This document shows positions 42,360 to 55,300 of a stretch of DNA of 64,000 nt, in pieces. This DNA comes from Mermis nigrescens (lineage: Eukaryota > Nematoda > Enoplea > Mermithida > Mermithidae), in the NCBI GenBank assembly GCA_036768485.1, contig JAVLUZ010000645.1:248001-312000 (forward strand). The letters are read 5' to 3'. The notes beneath the pieces are model-generated. The model made no database searches. It saw only the letters and a list, made by a program, of their open reading frames with translations, and was not told the DNA's origin. How positions within the stretch are numbered: the stretch's first letter is position 1; each line of letters opens with the position of its first letter. Made by a program: the position numbers and the translations under genes.

Positions 42360-42670
42360 CCAGTGCGCTCAAACCCATAGGTTCTGCCCAGTAGAACGCT
42401 ACATTAGAGGTTCGTCCCACGCAGATCCTTTTGGGCTGCTCTCCCAAAGGGCCTCTTTGTTAGGAGGGGTAGTGTAAGTGAGGCGGCACTTACACGCTAA
42501 TCGAGCCCTGGGCTATTTTTAGCTCTTCTCTTTGCGCTCAAACCCGCAGCTTGGTTGCTTCATCTCTATGTAGATGAAGTGACGCGATTTCTTTTTTTGT
42601 TGAGCACTGGTTAGGCTCGCGCAACCGGCCAAATACTGACCGGTGGCAGCACTCAAGCTGCTCAGTAGGA
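42360..42670. other. Hairpin-rich GC block
   Basis: Around 300 bp of unusually structured sequence: stems AGTGTAAGTG/CACTTACAC, CTTCATCT/AGATGAAG, CCGGCCAAATA/TGACCGG and CCTTTTGGG/CCCAAAGG in succession. GC content is well above the surroundings. It resembles a structured RNA or 3' region of the minus-strand membrane gene, but I could not match a known RNA class. Confidence 0.35.
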
Positions 42671-42686
42671 CTCTACAACTAGAAGC

Positions 42687-43109
42687 TTACCTTCTATTCT
42701 GATCCAAATTAAGACGACGATTACGGCAGTATAGCAAGCTGTATAGAAGAACTACCCAACAACAATGAAGAAAACAAGCTCCTCCGAGTATCCCACCAAT
42801 GATACTCAAAATTAGGATCGTATTAAGCTTTACTTCACCATTACTTGTACCGTTAGTCACGAACGTATTGGGATAAACTCCAGCAGTAAATGAATCATTT
42901 AGGGTATCGTTACCAACCTCAGAGTCGCTCAAATTCTCAGAGATTATGAAATTAAACCCTGAGGTATCATTGTCATTGATAATGGAAGAAGAGTTATTGT
43001 ATGTGACGCCTACGGATCCAGAATTCGTCGAGACCAAGCAGAATAAGGCTATGTAACATTTAAGCATGTTACGTGCAGACGCCAAGGGCGACGGCCGACG
43101 ATGCTTCAT
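42687..43109 (-). CDS. Small type I membrane glycoprotein, unidentified
   Basis: 140 codons from the ATG at 43109 to a TAA. A basic N-region followed by CYIALFCLVSTNSGS is a signal peptide (about residues 16-32). The ectodomain (about 33-93) is Ser/Thr/Asn/Asp-rich with six or seven N-glycosylation sequons (NSS, NDT, NLS, NDT, NDS, NGT). A transmembrane segment ILILSIIGGILGGACFLHCC spans about residues 96-125, and a short basic tail CRNRRLNLDQNRR follows. The final codons overlap a GTAAGC donor (42685-42690), so the protein may continue in a downstream exon. No family is recognised; the layout suggests a surface or receptor-like protein. The ATG at 43067 is an alternative start that would still leave a signal peptide. 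Confidence 0.55.
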   Translation of the reverse strand: MKHRRPSPLASARNMLKCYIALFCLVSTNSGSVGVTYNNSSSIINDNDTSGFNFIISENLSDSEVGNDTLNDSFTAGVYPNTFVTNGTSNGEVKLNTILILSIIGGILGGACFLHCCWVVLLYSLLYCRNRRLNLDQNRR

Positions 43110-43724
43110 GCGACTTGGCGGAAATGTACGACATGACTGAAATTGGAGCAGCAAATTGAGTGTAAGAAAAGCGGAATTTTCCGGGCGACGAAACACTAAA
43201 CCCCGGTCTTAAGAAATGAAATAATGTTTAAACTGAACGTTTTAACCGCAACTGATTAAGTTTAACAAAACTTGCAGTATCCACGGGTTTACATTTTTGC
43301 GGAAATGTGATGTTGAAAACGCATGGCATGTTATTTGGTGTATTACAACAATGTTGATGACTGACCATTTATGGACAAAATTACGTTTTGGAGGTCTGGA
43401 TGGGGCGAAATCATAAAAAAGTGCCAAAATTATTTTTTATGTCCTACCTTAATTTGCGGGGTTTTTAGGATTGTCTGGGGTCAAACTTCCTAAACGACGC
43501 ACGCCCATGTGTTTGACTGATTCGTTTTGGTCTACTTGTTATGAAGAAATTGGCGCTGCGCACCGCCACATTCAAGCAATAGGAAATTTTATATTTGGTT
43601 TACTACACTTAGCTTTTAATTTAAAGTATTGTAATCAGTTTATTAGTTTGCTACAGGAAGCAAAGTATTACGTACATCATTTTGCCAGTTTTATGGGTTG
43701 TTCGCGGGTATAGGGCGAGAATTA

Positions 43725-43887
43725 TAGTCTGTTTCACGTAAGTTCGGTTATAAATTGTAAAAATATCTCCGACAATAAGCTGACAGATAGCGATGATAGC
43801 ATTGTCTGATATATAATTATCGTCACCCTCGGCTCACTGCCGATGAAAATTCTTAAAATTTATGCACGAACTTGTGTGAAACAGACA
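43725..43887. mobile_element. Short TAGTCTGTTTCAC inverted-repeat element, uninterrupted copy
   Basis: About 163 bp, TAGTCTGTTTCACGTAA to GTGTGAAACAGACA, preceded by TA. Same family as 30048-30757 without the nested insertion. Confidence 0.75.
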
Positions 43888-46249
43888 ATTGCGATTGTAA
43901 AGAAGCGTCACCCATTTGCTTCGAATTAGATCTTAAACTAAAACGACAAAGTTAAGGAAGTTTTTTAACCTTTAACTGTTATCTGTCTCCTTAATTTAAC
44001 AGCCTTTTCGCCACCACATGAATCGGCTTCAAAAGTGCTTTAGAAGATGCAGTTTTGCTGCTGGCTGTTCGATACGCTCGTACTCTGTTATATTACTCAT
44101 TTAGTTTAGTTTACAACGTTTTTATAGAGCTTTAAACTTTTTCTAAAGGCTTTTGAGTCTCGAATAAATGAAACGGACCGTAATTTAATGACTGCGCATT
44201 CCATTTACTAAATGTGTGAATATTAAGTAGTTATTTCACAATGATTTTTATTTTTTAATTTTCAGTCATGCGATACACCTGCCTACATGTATTTTGAATG
44301 CTTCTATGAGTAAAATGTTCACTCTGATGCCTAAGTAGATACCTACTATTCGAAAGGAAATGAAATTTTTATCGTTAAATAAAAGCGTGTGTATGTACGA
44401 GCGGCGGGCATTTTTCATTGAGCAGCATCATTCATTGTTCATTTTGCGGCAAAAAGTTCAACGATCTTTAAATGACCCGTGCGTTTATTTTCTAGTCTCA
44501 TCGCGTTTCACAAGCAACGCAATATCTAGTGTCCGAATTTTCGTCACAAAAAATTACGCACCTTATAAACGATCAAAAAACATCATCAATGTACGTCTGT
44601 GTGTGTGCTCGTTGCGTGCGGAACTGGCATCCGAAAATGTTAGGGCGCTAAGTACCAAAATTTTACTCTGGACGCTATGGGAAATAAATGTATTCATGAT
44701 TTTGGCGATGACGTTGATTAAGAGACACCGGGCCTATGCGATAGTTTTCCATTGCGTAGCTGTGCGGCCAGATATTTTGAAAATTTGACAAAATAATAGT
44801 ATGCAAATGCTACATATTTTCGCCTTTCACCTTATATATTATACACGACTAGAAAATAGCATCTAAATAAATAGGGCTAGATTTATCTAAACCAACGCGG
44901 TCCTATCCGAAACCACACTCTCCATACCTACAATAATAATTTGGAGAAAATATAGTGGACTCGCGAACAAGGTTAAGAATACCATAACCGGATTCGTCGC
45001 CGTATTCGTTTTCAAAGACGGGCAACTTTTTACCCCGGTGGCAGTTTTATGAAGTTGTGTTGCGTACTGCGTATTTGCTCGTTCGCTCGCTTTTTAGTGG
45101 GCGCCCTAAGTTTCAACTGCAACTTATTAAACTATGCATAACGCATACCGAATAGTTTGCGACTAAATTACTTGTGAATTATGTTAGTAACCCGTACGAC
45201 TTGTGCATTCATCAATGTATAATAGTTGGAATAGCATCTATACCTGCTTCTCTTGTGTTTCAGGAGCCCAAATTTTTGGAAGATAATTTTGCAGATTTTA
45301 CGCCGTACCTGCACATATATAACTCAGTGCTACTTTCGAACGCAGCGATAAAACTCAACTTTACTGTGACGTTCGAGTGCCTGCACTCAAAAGTACCGTA
45401 CAGTACACCAAATTTATTACGGGTCGGTGTATTTCTGTAATATACGAGTATTCTGTCTTGATGATGATGTGCGACAAACGAATTTATAATTTGGATTGAA
45501 CGCCGCCGCCACCGTTTAATTGCCGATGGCTTCGCAAATTTGGCATAGCGACGATGTCTTTGTCTTTGCTCGATTGCATATTTGCCATTCCTGAATTTTC
45601 CTTCGACGAAAAACAACGTCCGCCGCTTTATTAGTTCGACGTCGAGCCAACGAAATTTTCGTCTATTTTGATTAAATTATATATCTTTTTAACTCATGTT
45701 CGATTAATCCGCGGGTTAATTGGACGTCATTGGGATAATTCGACCAATTCGCTTTTCAAACCCGATTTTAAATGTGGAAGCATAGTAAGCGTTCAAAATT
45801 CGGCCATTCTTTTTTGCTACTGGCGGGCATGCACAGCATGGGAATTCGAAAGGGAGGTGGGGGCAAAATTTTTAAGTGCTTTTTTTGGCCCAAAAACGGA
45901 AAATACGCATCAAAATTATCGTTTTTCGGCTTTTCTGTCGATGCTGTACCTTTCTAAAGCGTAAAAACATAAAAAGATTCCGAGACAATTTAGAAAAATT
46001 CAATTAAATTGGACAAAATATAGTCAAAAATGAGTATATGCGGCGCCAAGCGCCAGAAATTTGATACTTTTGAGCAAACAGATAGAGAAAGCCGCTTAAA
46101 ACAGTGCCTTTTATACGAAATTTCTGGAAAGGAAGTCGCGGATAATGGAGGGGTGAAAAAACTTTAAGGAGAATGGAACCCTCTACCCCCTAAGATCAAG
46201 TTTGGTTGGGTTTCGATTTTAACACTTTCGGTGTACTCGTATTTTGCAG
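43888..46249. other. Region upstream of the first resolved EPS8 exon
   Basis: A decayed end of the tRNA-carrying repeat family is visible at 44150-44180. An ATG-started 142-codon frame at 44360-44788 has no recognisable domain and is probably chance. The 5' exons of EPS8 may lie here but could not be identified. Confidence 0.35.
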
Positions 46250-46345
46250 GTCGGACGGCGAGGTCGACGACGCCGACGTACTTCGTGGAACATTTGGCCA
46301 CGTTTCGGGTCGGTCCTCAATTCGGTACGTTCAGCATCAAGGCAT
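46250..46345 (+). CDS. EPS8: EPS8 exon: start of PTB domain
   Basis: Acceptor TTTTGCAG, donor GTACAG; phase 1 at both ends. Encodes STTPTYFVEHLATFRVG, the family signature. The intron begins inside a degenerate repeat, so the donor is slightly uncertain. Confidence 0.82.
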
Positions 46346-49300
46346 GTACAGCTTGGGAACTTTTGGGGGAATCTGCTCCTAAAATTTTCTTGAAGTGTCT
46401 TCTTAAGGCATAAAAACGATTCGGTCAAAAACGTCATTTTTCGACGTTTCTGACGATACACAATGCTCTTTCTTTGTAGAATATGAAAACGTAGGAAGTT
46501 TTCCCCTTAAAATTTAGTGACATGAAATAGTGCATTGTTCAAATTGATACTTTTTGCAGTCAAAAAATCACTAAAAACACCTAAATCTACAACTTTTCGT
46601 GCCTTTTTTAAACAGAAGATTGCTGTGGATCAGCAGCATTTTGCGGGCGTCAACAGACATTTTTGAGGATAAAAATTCATAAACCCTGAGAATGCACTTT
46701 TTTACGATTCTTATGTAATATGTAAAAGTTATTTAAATTAGAAATTAAGTAGAAATTAATGCTTGAGCCAAAAATTAGAAATACCGATATAAAGGCTCAT
46801 TAATCTAATGAATCATGATTCAGTTATGACCGTGGATGCACAACATACATAGTCTGTCTAGGGTGAACTCAAAGAGTTTTTTGAGCCAAAATGGCCTCAA
46901 AAACAGGTATACGAGTAAATGCTGAAACGGCGTTAAATTATGTTAATTCTCAAACTTTCTGATCAATTTCAAGCACTTTTGCAGAAAATTTTTATTTTCA
47001 TCCTTTTTTGGCCTTCATTTTTTTGTTTCCCACAAATTTCCTAATTTTTCAAAAACCTAAGTGCGTGTCTGGCTGTGGCTGGTAACAGTCTTGTAGGAGA
47101 ATCTCATACACGCATCGGTAAGGCTTAAATTCTGAAGAATTCAAAAATTTTCAACGATCGAAAAGGGCCAAAAAATTGCCTAAATGGGAAAACAAGATTC
47201 TCTGCATTTCTAATCATGTTCTAATCGCTTTCATCGAAAAATTGCGAAAAAATAAGAAATTCAAAAATATGGAGATTCTGAGCGTATGTGTGGTTCTAAC
47301 CATTTGTAAGGAGTCTGCTAGGCTCCGGGGGTATGATCCATAGGTGGGCAGCACCAAAATTCTGGGAGTATGCAAGATTTTTAAAGGTGAAAGAATGATT
47401 TAAAAATGGTGGTATGGAAAGAAACGCCATTTTTCACCGTTTCTCATCGAGTACTATCTATTGGCACAAAAAGTCGCGAAAGAAACAGAAAAATGCCCAA
47501 AATTGAATTCTGGGGGAGTATTGCGTTTTTTTGAGGATATTCGGCCTTCTGGGAGGGGTGCATATCCCCAAACCTCCTCCCCCACGCCCACGTGGTCTGT
47601 ACAGCCCGAAACCCTAACGCCTTTTGTTGGAAAAATTTGTTGGCACATTATGTCCTTTTCCTTCTTTTGAAAACTTATTTTTATGATTTTAACTTTTACT
47701 AAAGTTTGCCAGTAGATTTTGAATCGAGATTCTGAATAGATGGTGAATGAAAAAGAGTAGGGTGTGGGAACAAGTCTCAACATTTTTTCGAAATTTTGTA
47801 TAAAAGTCTGCGAATAAGCACTTTATTGTACAGGCTTGATTGATTGGTCCCAGTGTGCACATGCAGACAAAGTAACTAAAGCTGGCCGTCAGATATTTTG
47901 TTGTAGTGTTCTTTGATAAGTTTTTTAGTAAGCAAATTTGTATTTAAATGAAAAATTATATTTTTATACCTTTTCTCAATAAGTGCTTATCTTATCCATT
48001 TCGGTGAATTTAGGTCAGCAATTTAGTTTTTGATCTAAAAATTCTTTTAATGGCAAATTTTAAAATTTTGTGTAGATTTTGCCTTTTTTAGAACTTTTTC
48101 GTTAAAATTAACTTTTCTGAATTTTAGAAGCGACTGATCATGAAAGAATAGTTTTGAAAAATGAGCTTGCTAAGCGAGAGTTGTAAACTAAGAGGAGCTT
48201 AAAGTTTAAACCTACCATTAAATTATAAAGATAATAATAAAAGATTTAAAGGTTTTCTTTAAATCTTTTATATGGTAGGTTTAAACTTTAAGCTCCTCTT
48301 AGTTTACAACTCTCGCTTAGCAAGCTCATTTTCCAGAACTTTTCTGAATTTGTTTTCAATTCTTAAATATAGGATGATTCATTTTATTGTGCAGTGATTA
48401 CATGTTTTACGCCCTTGATCTCTGTCGCACTATTTTCACCCACTTCCTCTTCCTACAGGCGTACAATGGCCCGAAGATGGAATAAAAAAGCTCAAGGAAA
48501 TGGAAAAAACGTCAAATGTATGGGCTCAGAAACTAAACCTAAAATTATCTCAAGATACTATTGTGCTGGAAGACGAAAATGGGGTTAGTTTCGTTGTGCT
48601 TATATTTTATAGCGACAGACGGTTCTCCAATTGTATTTTTTATGTTTCCGCAATATAATTGAAAAACTAAGTATTGTGAATTTTTACATTGTAATTACGT
48701 CCAACTGCCTTCTTTCTGACCAGGTACTGCAAGTCTGAAACAATCTATGCCATACTGCTCCATTCCAAACATTTTTTAAAATTTAATTAAATTAATTTTA
48801 ATTACATTCATTATGCAGATCAAAAAGCGCTGAAACAACGTTACCTACAACATCACCTCATGCACTACATCTATTGTAGCTTCTGATAAATGCATTAGTC
48901 ATCCTTAATTTCTCCCTTATCAGTGAAAAAGTTCCATTCGAAATTGAGTAGAACAGTTTGAGGCTTTATTTATTAATTCGCTCATTTTTTCGAAATTTTA
49001 GTCGTTTCTATACAAACTTTCGCTTTTATCAAATACCTACTCACAAAAGTGGCTTAGAATTTTATCGCTATGATAATAAATCTAATCTTAGTAAGACATT
49101 GATGGCGGTTATTATGACGGCGTCTTATCGTCATGCATGGCATGATGTGACGTTTATGAGTAATTATTTATAAAAATCAAATAATACAATTATTATGGAT
49201 GTTATCGTTATAATTTTTAGCATTAATTTATTAATGCTGAAGCTGTCGATTATAAAGTATATTGCTGTCTTCTATTGCTCTGCGTAAAATGTAGAAATTC

Positions 49301-52300
49301 GCCTTTTTTTATAATTTCTTACTTTTTGTCTACTTTTTACTTTCCTTTACCAAAAATTTCTACCCGCTTAATTTTTGGCAATTCTGCCAGCTAATTTACC
49401 AAAAGGAGAGCAGAGCATAGCTCTAAATTCTAATAAGATAAAAGTTAACAGAAGTTTCAGTCGACTAGTACGATTGTGCCTTTGTATTATAATCACATTT
49501 GCACGTATTAATTTGCCGTCATCCAAATTTTGGGTTTTTGGAACCGGTTTCATCCGATTGATTTATGCCCAATTAAGCATTCCGTGTTAATTTATCTAAT
49601 TCGCGTCGTTTTAGGCTCGACCGAGATGCCGATTAATGTTTCATATGGACATCTTTTTTATCACTAATCGAAGCCAATGTGGATTATTTTTTATATCAAA
49701 AAATGTATCGTGCTCTGACAACAAAGACGCATTAATTATGCGTTTGTCAAATCGCGATTACTCTCGAAGCCTGTTTGACAAAAACGCTTTTTAAAAGTGT
49801 TCACGGTCTATTTAGTCGGCATTGTATGTAATTCGGTTGTTTTTGTGTGGGTAAAATCCACTTTTTATCCTTATCGGTACGTAATGTAGATAAATTCTTT
49901 GTTGAGGATCTTCCGAAACCGCACCGCCCGAGTTTTCGGCACTTTTCGGCGTGTTCCGCGAAAGGGAAGTGGAAAAAATTGGGGGCATCCCGCCCCAAAA
50001 AACTAACCCCGCTTCGCGCGTAACATAATCGTTACGGGAAGCGTGTTAACTGCAATTTCGGCGGTTAATTTTTAAAATATCGAGATACGGTACTTTTTTC
50101 GCCCATCAATCTAACGAACGTGCTAAAACTGGATTAAAAAATAGTTTGAATTCGGATCGGTTTAACAATCTTGTCTACGCATTTTCGGCAAATATTTTGG
50201 CAACCGCAAAAGCCACGCATTCGTACGCCCTGCCCCAAATTAATATTTTGACTAGATTGTCTTCGTTTGAGCGATGTACTAATTTAACTAATTAACGCGT
50301 ATGCCGAACTCGCGCGGCTCGATCGACTAACTATAGATAATCAATCGACGAATGAAAAAATTGACGAAAATGAAACGTTTCGCGCGATTTTACGCCGATG
50401 GTTGTTTTTAAGGGCCTTCTTATTTGTCGCCCGAGGCGTTTTTCTCCTCGAAACGTCCCGCGCTTAATGCGATCGCGGCAATTAGCGCGCGTTTCGACTT
50501 TTTGGGCGCCGAATGCTGAAATGTTTGGCAATAAAATGCCTTGTAATGCGAGAACGATTAATGGGCGGTACAATCATCCTTAAGAAATTTTCTATTTTTT
50601 TACTTTTAAAAAAGAAATGGCCGATCGAGCCAAAGCATGATCGTAATTTTGGTATTTTTTTGTGGTTTCCGAAAAGAAATGGCCGATCGAGCCAAAGCAT
50701 GATCATAATTTAACAGCTAACGCTCGCCTCGAGAAACAAATCGATTACTCCTTAATTGTCGCCCTTAATTTCGTAAACGCTAAATGGCGCGATTGAACTT
50801 GCAACAGGAACCGTTACACCAGTTTTTGGGCCAAACTGAATCTGAATATTTGAATCATTACCCGCATCTACATTTGAAACACGATAAAAATTTTTACTGA
50901 GCGAATCATCCACGTAGCCCTCCCTACTATCTTTGTTAAGCAGCAAAAACCAGTTCAAAATTTCACGTTGATAAAATTTTAATAGAAGGCAAAGACCCGT
51001 ATCCTGGAGATCTAAAATCTATTCACCCACCCCCTACCCCTGGAATTTTTTCGGAAGTTTTTTTATCAGTTTTTGGCTTTTCTAATGTGAAAATGATTAA
51101 ATTTTCGGCGCTCGTGCCATTAATCCGATTAATGTCATCATTCGATAACTAAATCAATATTTGCAGAACATTAGCGTGTGTCTGACTGGATTAAAATATT
51201 CAGCGCATGTGTGATCAACATCATAGTGAAATCTGGTAGAAAACATTATAGGGCAATAAGAATAAAAATCAAATTATTAGTATCGTTTTATCCCATATTT
51301 TCAACAATTTTGGCATAATAATAATAATAATAATATAATTTCCCTTTAAAGTAACAATAAAAAAATCATGTCTTCATTGGAGCACCAAATCCTTTCAGCA
51401 CATTGTGCCCATGCACAGCCTGCCTGGTCTAGAAGTCAGCCGGTCGAGGGTAGGGGGCATATTCGAGCTTTTTTGGGCCAAAACACATCAAAAATTGGTA
51501 TAAATGCTAGCATCGTGTTGAAACTATGCTAATCTACAGTTTTTTTCATAAAAGTTCAAGCAAGTCTTCATTTTGCCTAATTTTTCTAAGAAAATTTCTC
51601 ATTTCTCCTTTCTGGGCCCCACGTGCATGTCTGATTGTGCATATCAGGAAAGCCATAACATCGTTGGATGAAGCGTAGCTAAGAACAAAATTGCATAGCT
51701 TATTCTTCATTATATAACCCGAAATCAAAAATTTTGATTATCGTATTATATCTTTTCCAAATTATCGAAATCGCCGTCAGGGCTTTCTTTTGAAACAAAG
51801 CGCTTCTTGCATCTCGTGACAAGAATAAAGGAACTTTTCGTGAATTAAATTAGACGGAATTATTAGGATTTTGTAGAAAAACTGCAAGTATGGTCATTGT
51901 TTAATTAATCATTTATGATCTTATTATGATTAATAATTGTTATAGTAATTATTCTTAGGATCTGGTGGAAAGGTTGTAATTATTCTAATTATTTAATTAT
52001 CATTATCTTATTATAATTAATTACAGTCATAGTAATTCTTCTTAGGATTTGGTCGAAAGATTCCCGAAAAATCTCGTCAGCGAACCGTTCGCGTACACAT
52101 CCGGCGCCGCAACCACCTCGACTATCAAACGCGTTGGGGATTATGATAATTTATTGATATTGAAAGTTAGCGAACCGCCAAGATCTACGTTTAGTAGCGC
52201 AACTACTGGTGTCGCTAGTGAAGCCAATTTTCCGGCCGAAATGCATATTTTTAGATGTCCTCGGCATTCGGTGAGATGCGACATATTATGTATTGCGACG

Positions 52301-55300
52301 ACTTGAAAAATAGTTCCAATGAATTCCAGACATGCACAACGTGTGAATTCTGGGGGAGGGGCAAAATTAAAATTTTTAAGGGTTTAAAATTAAAATTTTT
52401 TTATCTATCAAAAACCAAGTTTAGGACGTTTGTGATCGCGCTCTTTCTTTCTAGAACATACAAACTCTTGAAAATTCTAAAAGAAAATGAAAAAAATATT
52501 GAACAAATATAGTTAAAAATGAGCACATGGTGCTAAGCGCTGATAATTTAGCAATTTTGAGCCGAAAGACGCTAAAAACGCTTAAAACAGTATCTAATTT
52601 TACGAATTTTTTGAAAATAAAAAATTCTGGGGAGGGTCGAAAAACTTCTAACGAGGGGGATGAAAACCTGTCTTTGGATTGAAAACCCACCAAATTATCC
52701 CTGCTCGAATTATCTTCAGATCGGAGTTCGGATATTTGTTATTTTTGGACATTTTTGCTGATTTCGATTTAATTGATCATTCGGATAGACTTATTGCCGC
52801 ATGTTTAAAAACGTGTTATGCATTAGAACGGCTTGATTCTAATGTATTGTTATATTAAGTAAAACACTATAATCAATCCATAATTCATCTCAATCAAGCA
52901 ACGCGTACAATTTACAGCGCCAAAGGAGTGCCACAAATGATACTTTTAATTTAAAATCCAATTGCATTATGTCCACACCACTTTTTGCGTTTTGTTTTAG
53001 AACAACTTATCGTATTTTTAGAAAGAAAAAATTCTCCGAAACGTCCCATAACGACGCTTTAAATGATGAATAATCGATCGTTTAATTTATGTTTCTATTT
53101 GCAGGCCTCTGAAGTGGCAGCCGCCATTAACCAATTTTTGACATCAACCGAAGTGCCATTAAAACCGTAAGTTAATTATTATTGATTTTAATTAATTGAT
53201 TATTCATATTATTATGGCCTATAAGTGATTGCCATCAATAAATCATTCAATTTATTGATTTTGATTATAATTAAGTTTGATTTACTATTCTATATGAACC
53301 ACTAATATTATACCCGTGTTATAGTCCATTAATCTATTATGGTCCGTATGAACCTATGTGCTTATTTATACACAGCCCGTCTTTTTCGCTTTTTGTTCAA
53401 ATTAATCTTTTTTTGCAAACAAAATTTTTTTGAGGAAAACGTTTAAGCCTTCCTAAGTTAGTGCACTTCTAATTATTATTGACATAGGCAATTTTTTATT
53501 TAAGTTTCTACTTCTCCTATCGATTAAAAATATATCAAAAAATTGACTTTGTTAAATCAAAACCGGGAGCAATACACGTCAGTGATGAGGATTTTTCCAT
53601 GTGTACTACTGCAGAAACATTTTGAATTTTTGGCTCTAATAATCAAATTCTGGGACCCGTGGGAACAACAATTTTTTTCGAACGTCAAAAAGATCAAAAA
53701 AGTGGGTTTGGGACAAAAAAAGCTATTTTTCGACGTTTCTCATCGAGTCATCATCGATTAGTAAGAATCGCGAAAAACGAAAAAGTTTGCAGATATTCAG
53801 TTGTGTGGGTTGTTTGGTTTTTGGATTCTGACGCTCTAAACCTCACACGGCCCCTCATGTCCATATATGGTTTAGACCAGACATTCGTGAGGGGATTTGG
53901 GAGGTCTCATGGAAAAATTGAAAATTTTGTAGGGAAAATTAGGCAAAATGTAGGCCAAAAGTGGATAAAAATCGAAAATTTCCTTCACAAGTGCTTGAAA
54001 TTAATGAGAAACTGTGGAATAACGTAGTTATAATGTCATTTTAGTATTTATTCAGTTTTTGAGATCATTTTGGTCCAAAAAAGCTCACTAACGACCGTAC
54101 ATATAACGGCTTTAAACTTCGGGCGCGGGGTTCACCGGCAATTTAAGGAGGGATGACCTTTAATTTTTGGCTAAAAACAACCAAAAAACACCTGAAAATA
54201 AGCAAAAAAATTCATTTTTTCCGAAAATTGGTTGGAGTCAAAACTTTTCTGGCTTTGGGGATGGAGGATTCTACCCTCTTACATGTATGCTGACGACGTC
54301 TAGACTGGCTGACCCCCAGATCGACCATGCGGTCTAATCATATTCTAGACCCTGAAGCTTCCACCTGCATTTCTGGTTACTTTAATGTGTGTGAGTTATT
54401 TGTGGCTCAATATAGCACCCTTCGTATTAAGCGAACCTACTCAAGATAAATCCCGTGTTATTCCGGTGCCAGTGCAGATCGAGACTACGGGGCCCGCGGG
54501 TTATTCCCACGCCCCGGGTGCCGCTATGCCGTCGTCCCAGCAGCAAAGCTGGGCGCACACGTCGCGCAGGCGTTACAAAAGGGACGACGGGGGCGATTCT
54601 TACGCGGCCACGCAATTCAGAACGCGGAGAGCCTCAGGGGAATTGCCCTCGGGCGGACTCAGGTATCAACAGCAGCTCGGTGGGCCAAGGACCGATGCGG
54701 CGGTCGGGGGAGGAATTATGTCTAGGTCCTATTCCGAACATCCGATTGGCACCGCATTCGACAGCGATGTGGTAGGTTGAAGTTCTGTTATAATCTTAGA
54801 TCGATACCAGACATGCACCTGGGAATTTGGAGGCCCAGACCCTTTAGAATGGAAAAATGGGGAATTTTCTGGGGAAATGAGGCAAATTGAGGGCCAAAAA
54901 TGGATGACAATCGAAAAATTTCTTCAAAATGCCCAGTTACTGTCCAGAAACTGTGGATTAACATAGTTTTTATGCTACCGTTCTACCTGTTTATCAGGTT
55001 TTTTGGCCAAAAAAGTGCACTAATTTACCCACCCCAGACGGCTGCTGAGTGCTAACCCCGCAGACCGATCATGCTATGCGTCTATGGATGCGCAGCAATG
55101 CCGGTCTGGGGATTAGCTGATTGTATGGAAGTCAGCCAGAGAGCTTTTTTAATCAAAATGATCTAAAAAATCGGTGCAAATTATACAATCGCGTAAGAAC
55201 GATATTGATTTATAGTTAAATCAATTTCGATCTTTTTTACAAAAAAATTGATTCTCATCTAGTTTTGCCTTCATCTTCATTGTTTTACCCTTAAAATTCT

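Noticed and set aside
44360..44788. 142-codon ATG-started frame
   Set aside because: No domain, no splice context, composition similar to flanking DNA; kept only as a remark on the region.
45260..45616. Arginine-rich minus-strand frame of 118 codons
   Set aside because: Overlaps an opposite-strand frame of similar length and shows no recognisable motif.
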